Notes under the pieces: generated by a model
Databases searched by the model: none
What the model was told of the DNA's origin: nothing
What the model saw: only the letters and a program-made list of their open reading frames with translations
Assembly (NCBI RefSeq): GCF_014202315.1
Contig: NZ_JACHGN010000005.1
Location: 481,227-545,226, forward strand
DNA from: Thermocatellispora tengchongensis
GTDB lineage: Bacteria; Actinomycetota; Actinomycetes; Streptosporangiales; Streptosporangiaceae
Length of the DNA: 64,000 bases
Direction of reading: 5' to 3'
Part shown: piece by piece, positions 60,584 through 64,000 of the stretch
Numbering within the stretch: position 1 is the first letter of the stretch
Layout of the letters: every line of letters begins with the position of its first letter
Position numbers and translations under genes: made by a program

Positions 60584-61225
60584 ATGAACCTCACGGTCTT
60601 CGGCGCGACCGGCGGCACAGGCGGGCACATCGTGCGGCAGGCGCTCGACGCGGGGCACAAGGTGACCGCGGTGGTCCGCGACCCGGCCCGGCTGGCGGTC
60701 CCGGCCCATCCGGCGCTGGAGGTGTTCACCGCCCCGTCGGTGACCGACCCGGCGGCGATCGGGCCCGCGCTCAAGGGCGCCGAGGCGGTCCTGTCCGGGA
60801 TCGGCCCCTCCAGCCGCAAGGCCCCGCCGACCGCCGCCCCCGCCACCCGGGCGATCCTGGGCGCGATGGCCGACGCCGGCGTACGCCGGATCGTGGTGGT
60901 CAGCGCGACCCCGGTCGGCCCGACCCCGCCGGGCGAGGGCCTGTTCTACCGGCTGGTCCTGGGCCCGGTCATCAAGTCGGTGCTCAAGAACGTCTACGCC
61001 GACCTCGCCGTGATGGAGGAGGAGCTGCGGCGCAGCACGGCCGAATGGACGGTGGTGCGCCCGCCGCGGCTGACCGACAAGCCGCTGACCGGGAAGTTCC
61101 GCCGGGTCGTGGGCGGCAACGTGCCGAAGGGGCACTTCATCTCCCGGGCCGACCTCGCCTGCGCCATGCTCGGCGCGCTGGACGACCCGGCCACGATCCG
61201 GCGGCCGGTGGGCGTGGGCTACTGA
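60584..61225 (+). CDS. NmrA-like NAD(P)-binding protein
   Basis: A 213-aa atypical SDR. The Rossmann motif VFGATGGTGGHIVRQALDAGH (~5-25) is followed by VTAVVRDPARL, ALKGAEAVLSGIGPSSRKAP (~62-81), VRRIVVVSATPVGP (~100) and EWTVVRPPRLTDKPLTGKF (~148-166). No catalytic YxxxK is visible, as in NmrA and biliverdin-reductase-like sensors. Probably NADPH-binding, with oxidoreductase or sensor function. It is divergent from its likely TetR regulator. Confidence 0.88.
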   Translation: MNLTVFGATGGTGGHIVRQALDAGHKVTAVVRDPARLAVPAHPALEVFTAPSVTDPAAIGPALKGAEAVLSGIGPSSRKAPPTAAPATRAILGAMADAGVRRIVVVSATPVGPTPPGEGLFYRLVLGPVIKSVLKNVYADLAVMEEELRRSTAEWTVVRPPRLTDKPLTGKFRRVVGGNVPKGHFISRADLACAMLGALDDPATIRRPVGVGY

Positions 61226-61232
61226 CGGGCCG

Positions 61233-62144
61233 TCACAGGATCGCCAGCGGGTTGATCGGGCTGCCGGTCCCGCCCTCGATCCTCAGCGGGGCGGCGACGA
61301 AGACGAACTCGCTCCGCCCGGCCGCGGCCAGCTCCTCCAGCCAGAGCATCTCGGCCAGGTGGATGCCGTGCCGCCACAGCAGGATCAGGTGCAGGTCGTC
61401 CTCGGCGTCCTCGTCGGCGAGCTGGCCGGCGTTCAGCCCGCCGACGGCGGCGTTGTCGGCGGCCACCATCGCCACGTCGCGCCCGGCCAGCCAGCGGCCC
61501 GCCCCGGCCGACAGGCCCGGCTGCCCGGACCAGTACTCCTCCCGCGACCGCTCCCACACCAGCGGCCAGCCGGTGCGGATCACCGCCACGTCCCCGGGGC
61601 GCACCTCCGGCGCGATCTCCTCCAGCAGCTCCGGCCCGATCCGGAAGCCGGCAGGCAGGTGGTCCAGGCCGAGGTGGCGGGGCACGTCGAACAGCACGCC
61701 GCGGGCCACGACGCCGCCGGCGCGCTCGATGCCGCAGCGGGCCGCGCCGTAGGAGCGCACCCGCGCGGCCGGGTGGCCGTTGTACAGCTCGTCCCCGGCC
61801 CACATGTGGCACAGCGCGTCCATGTGGGTGGTCGTGCCGTGGGGGGTGACGATCAGCGCGTCGTCGGCGACCCGCAGCCCGGCGCCGATCGCGCGGGCCC
61901 CGGCCGCGTAGTCGGCGCCGTCCACGGACATGAAGTGCTGCGGCAGCGGGCGTCCGCGCAGGTGCGGCACGCTGTGCGGCGCGGCCGAGGAGGTGGCGCC
62001 ACGGATGGGCATGGCCAGGCTGAGCACCCGGCCGGTGGTCGCCGCGGCCAGCGCGCGCAGCACGACCTCGGGGGTCAGCAGGTTGAGCGTGCCCCGCTGA
62101 TCGTCTGGGCCGAACCGGCCCCAGTTGTTAGGCTCGGCAGCCAA
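61233..62144 (-). CDS. cyclase-family (kynurenine formamidase-like) metal hydrolase
   Basis: About 303 aa. Conserved parts are NNWGRFGPDDQRGTLNLLTPE (~6-26), HGTTTHMDALCHMWAGDELYNG (~107-128, the H-x-x-x-H-x-D-type metal motif), GPELLEEIAPEVRPGDVAVIRTGWP, MVAADNAAVG (~208) and LLWRHGIHLAEMLWLEELAA (~260). This is the Mn/Zn-dependent cyclase/formamidase superfamily (Pfam Cyclase), which hydrolyses cyclic or amide carboxylic substrates. A TTG start at 62144 is favoured (GGGAG seven bases upstream); an ATG at 62162 would add six residues. The start region overlaps a degenerate KstR2-type site. Confidence 0.9.
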   Translation of the reverse strand: MAAEPNNWGRFGPDDQRGTLNLLTPEVVLRALAAATTGRVLSLAMPIRGATSSAAPHSVPHLRGRPLPQHFMSVDGADYAAGARAIGAGLRVADDALIVTPHGTTTHMDALCHMWAGDELYNGHPAARVRSYGAARCGIERAGGVVARGVLFDVPRHLGLDHLPAGFRIGPELLEEIAPEVRPGDVAVIRTGWPLVWERSREEYWSGQPGLSAGAGRWLAGRDVAMVAADNAAVGGLNAGQLADEDAEDDLHLILLWRHGIHLAEMLWLEELAAAGRSEFVFVAAPLRIEGGTGSPINPLAIL

Positions 62145-62156
62145 GCAAGCGCTCCC
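62141..62156. promoter_or_regulatory. degenerate KstR2-type site CCAAGCAAGCGCTCCC
   Basis: The left arm and centre (CCAAGCAAGCGCT) are intact and the right arm is lost (CCC in place of TGG), 8 of 10 defined motif positions. It lies over the start of the cyclase gene and just upstream of the divergent serine hydrolase. The overlap with a ribosome-binding site makes coincidence possible. Confidence 0.4.
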
Positions 62157-62178
62157 TTTCATGGGTGGAGGTTCCGGC

Positions 62179-63390
62179 ATGACCCCGGTCCAGGGCCACT
62201 GCGATCCCCGGTTCGCCGGGGTGCGGGCGGTGTTCGAGCGGCACTTCGCCGACGGTGAGGAACTGGGCGCCGCGGTCGCGGTCTTCCACGAGGGACGGGC
62301 GGTGGTGGACCTGTGGGGCGGCGTGGCCGACCGGCACACCGGGCGCCCGTGGGAGGCCGGCACGCCGGCGCTGGCGTACTCCTGCACCAAGGCGGTCACC
62401 GCCACGGCCCTGCTGCTGCTCGCCGAGCGCGGCCAAGTGGACGTACGCGCGCCGGTCGCCGACTGCTGGCCGGAGTTCGCCGCCCGCGGCAAGGGCGGGA
62501 TCACGGTGGAGCACCTGCTCACCCACCAGGCCGGGCTGCCGGTCCTGGAGGAGAGCGTTCCGGCCGAGGAGTTCGAGGACCAGCCCGCCATCGCGGCCAG
62601 GCTCGCGGCACAGGCGCCGCTGTGGGAGCCCGGCACCGCGCACGGCTACCACGCGGTGACCTACGGGTTCCTGGTCGGGGAGGTCATCCGCCGGGTGTCG
62701 GGCAAGAGCGCCGGGGAGATCGTCGCCGCGGACATCGCCGGGCCGCTCGGCCTGGAGCTGTGGCTCGGCGCCCCGCCGGAGGTGGCCGGGCGCGCCGCCC
62801 GGCTGAGCGCCGGCGACCGGGTACCGCCGGCGGCTGCGCCTTCGGGAACGCAGGCGCAGCCGCCGGTGTCCGAGGCTGCCCCGGAGACCCCGGCGTCCCC
62901 GGGGCAGGAGGTCGCCCGCGCCATGGCCGATCCCGGCAGCCTGTTGAACCGGGCGCTCGCCAGTCCGCCCGTCCAGAGGCTCAAGGGCGGCGCGAACAAC
63001 CCCGTCATGCTGCGGGCCGGCTGGCCCGCGCTCGGCATGGTGGCCACGGCACGCGGCCTGGCCGCCTTCTACCGCGAGCTGATCGCGGGCCGGGTCCTGC
63101 GGCCCGCCACCCTGCGCGACGCCACCCGCCGCCGGGTCTCCGGCCCCGACCGGGTGCTGCTGTTCGACAGCTCCTTCGGCCTGGGCTACATGCGGCCCGC
63201 CACGACCTTCCTCACCCCGCGGCCGGGCGCGGCGACCGCCTTCGGCCACACCGGGTACGGCGGCTCGCTCGGCCTGGGCGACCCCGAGCACGGCCTGGCC
63301 ATGGCCTACATCCCCAACCGGCTGTCGAACGCGGTGGCGGGCAACCTCCGCGCCTACCATCTGGCCGAGGCCGCCTACGCGGCGCTGTGA
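62179..63390 (+). CDS. serine hydrolase, beta-lactamase/esterase EstB type
   Basis: A 403-aa penicillin-binding-protein-fold hydrolase of class C beta-lactamase/EstB type, without a signal peptide, so probably cytosolic. The catalytic Ser-x-x-Lys is in YSCTKAVTATALL (~68-80). The Tyr of GYHAVTYGFLVGEVIRR (~156-172) matches the YxN region, and FGHTGYGGSLGLGDPEHGL (~355) carries the C-terminal HTG motif. Such enzymes usually cleave esters or lactones. ATG 62179 has GGAGG seven bases upstream. It is divergent from the cyclase gene. Confidence 0.92.
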   Translation: MTPVQGHCDPRFAGVRAVFERHFADGEELGAAVAVFHEGRAVVDLWGGVADRHTGRPWEAGTPALAYSCTKAVTATALLLLAERGQVDVRAPVADCWPEFAARGKGGITVEHLLTHQAGLPVLEESVPAEEFEDQPAIAARLAAQAPLWEPGTAHGYHAVTYGFLVGEVIRRVSGKSAGEIVAADIAGPLGLELWLGAPPEVAGRAARLSAGDRVPPAAAPSGTQAQPPVSEAAPETPASPGQEVARAMADPGSLLNRALASPPVQRLKGGANNPVMLRAGWPALGMVATARGLAAFYRELIAGRVLRPATLRDATRRRVSGPDRVLLFDSSFGLGYMRPATTFLTPRPGAATAFGHTGYGGSLGLGDPEHGLAMAYIPNRLSNAVAGNLRAYHLAEAAYAAL

Positions 63391-63407
63391 CCCCGCGGGC
63401 GATCCGC

Positions 63408-64000
63408 TCATGCCATCGTGATCCCGCCGCTGACCGACAGGATCTGGCCGGTGATGTACGCGGCGCGGTCGGTGCACAGGTAGGCGACCAGGCCGGCCAC
63501 GTCGGCAGGGGTGCCCAGCCTGCGCAGCGGGATGCCCTTGGCGATCCTGGCCACCAGGCCCGGCTCGGCGGACTCGATCCGGCGCAGCATCGGGGTGTCG
63601 GTCGGGCCGGGGCACACGACGTTGCTGGTCACGTTGTGCCGGGCGGCCTCCCTGGCCAGGGTCTTGGCCAGGCCGAACAGGCCGGCCTTGGTGGCGGCGT
63701 ACGCGCCCTCGCCGCCCGAGCCCGCCCGCGCGCCGTCGGAGGAGACGAACACCAGGCGGCCCCAGCCGCGCTCGGCCATGCCGGGCAGCAGCAGCCGGGT
63801 GAGCAGCATGGGGCCGCGCAGGTTGACCCGCCACATCAGTTCCCAGTCATCGGGGTCGCCGCGGGTGAACGGGGCCAGGATCGATACGCCCGCGTTGTGC
63901 ACGGCGATGTCCACCGGGCCGGCCCGCGCGCAGAACTCCTCGATCGAGGCGGGCTCGGCCAGATCGACGGTCAGCGGCTCGCCGCCCAGCGCCGCCGCCA
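63408..64000 (-). CDS. short-chain dehydrogenase/reductase, N-terminus beyond the window
   Basis: The last ~197 residues of an SDR that enters from the right edge. Visible parts are LGGEPLTVDLAEPASIEEFC near the edge, DIAVHNAGVSILAPF (the NNAG-equivalent, HNAG), WGRLVFVSSDGARAGSGG (catalytic Ser), YAATKAGLFGLAKTLAREAA (Tyr/Lys) and YITGQILSVSGGITMA at the C-terminus. The cofactor-binding TGxxxGxG motif lies outside the window. It converges with the serine hydrolase (17-bp gap). Fatty-acyl or steroid-like substrates are typical of such SDRs, but none can be assigned. Confidence 0.9.
   Translation of the reverse strand, partial: AAALGGEPLTVDLAEPASIEEFCARAGPVDIAVHNAGVSILAPFTRGDPDDWELMWRVNLRGPMLLTRLLLPGMAERGWGRLVFVSSDGARAGSGGEGAYAATKAGLFGLAKTLAREAARHNVTSNVVCPGPTDTPMLRRIESAEPGLVARIAKGIPLRRLGTPADVAGLVAYLCTDRAAYITGQILSVSGGITMA

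Noticed and set aside
12880-62156. Calling the region a classical HIP/cholesterol-degradation cluster
   Set aside because: Although the operator and regulator look KstR2-like, recognisable ipdAB, fadD3, hsa or kstD genes are absent; only individual generic family members occur.
62141-62156. Treating CCAAGCAAGCGCTCCC as a firm operator
   Set aside because: The right arm is lost and the sequence overlaps the cyclase start and ribosome-binding site, so chance similarity is possible; recorded with low confidence.
1-64000. tRNA, rRNA, CRISPR, insertion sequences or prophage genes
   Set aside because: No cloverleaf-like sequences, regular spacer arrays, terminal inverted repeats with transposase, or phage structural genes were seen by eye; a tRNAscan or HMM search would be more sensitive.

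Overview
This window is very GC-rich with strongly GC-biased third codon positions. It carries the conserved actinobacterial translation block rimP-nusA-ylxR-infB-DUF503-rbfA on the minus strand, next to proS and a ferritin-like lipoprotein pair. Gene content and codon use fit a filamentous actinomycete, most likely of the order Streptosporangiales; that rank is inferred, since no rRNA or phylogenetic marker was aligned. I see no tRNA, rRNA, CRISPR array, transposase or phage gene.

Layout. 1-6.2 kb: translation and transcription core genes on the minus strand. 6.5-10.6 kb: two ferritin-like proteins, proS and a membrane protein. 10.7-19.4 kb: catabolic block with an acyl-CoA dehydrogenase, a luciferase-like flavin oxidoreductase (LLM), three adenylate-forming proteins (two of them degenerate), FprA ferredoxin reductase and a DUF6986 aldolase. 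20.7-24.7 kb: cutC, a GNAT acetyltransferase, a 1.4-kb gene-poor stretch, a GntR regulator and a small protein. 24.7-29.6 kb: thiolase plus DUF35 partner, flavin reductase, acyl-CoA dehydrogenase and an SDR. 29.7-35.5 kb: LOG-like protein, DUF6010, a small secreted protein, a pentapeptide-repeat protein, a PhoD phosphatase, a KstR2-like TetR regulator and AlkD. 35.5-41.6 kb: amino-sugar uptake operon (ngcEFG-like ABC transporter, SIS protein, RpiR regulator) with a divergent sugar kinase. 41.6-44.8 kb: second thiolase, HAD phosphatase, MerR regulator, ThuA-like protein. 44.9-57.2 kb: glycan-use cluster (TAT-exported glycosidase, ABC importer, hydroxyacid dehydrogenase; then a DeoR/LacI hybrid regulator, a DUF2264 protein and a GH36 alpha-galactosidase). 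57.2-64 kb: second LLM plus degenerate acyl-CoA ligase, TetR/NmrA pair, cyclase-family protein, serine hydrolase and a truncated SDR.

The most striking theme is a palindromic element, CCAAGCGAGCGCTTGG and variants, in front of most of the CoA-catabolism genes although they are scattered over 50 kb. It resembles the published KstR2 operator AnCAAGnnCTTGnT. The window also encodes a KstR2-like repressor at 34.1 kb, with a degenerate copy of the site inside its own apparently leaderless promoter. This suggests a local steroid-, terpenoid- or cyclic-acid-type catabolic regulon built from modules not found in the classical HIP cluster, notably LLM monooxygenases paired with degenerate adenylate-forming proteins.

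A second theme is tandem-repeat expansion inside or beside genes: 15-bp units in the sugar kinase, an exact 60-bp duplication in a thiolase, 42-bp units before the flavin reductase, 75-bp units in an unknown protein, and TGATCA units between convergent genes.
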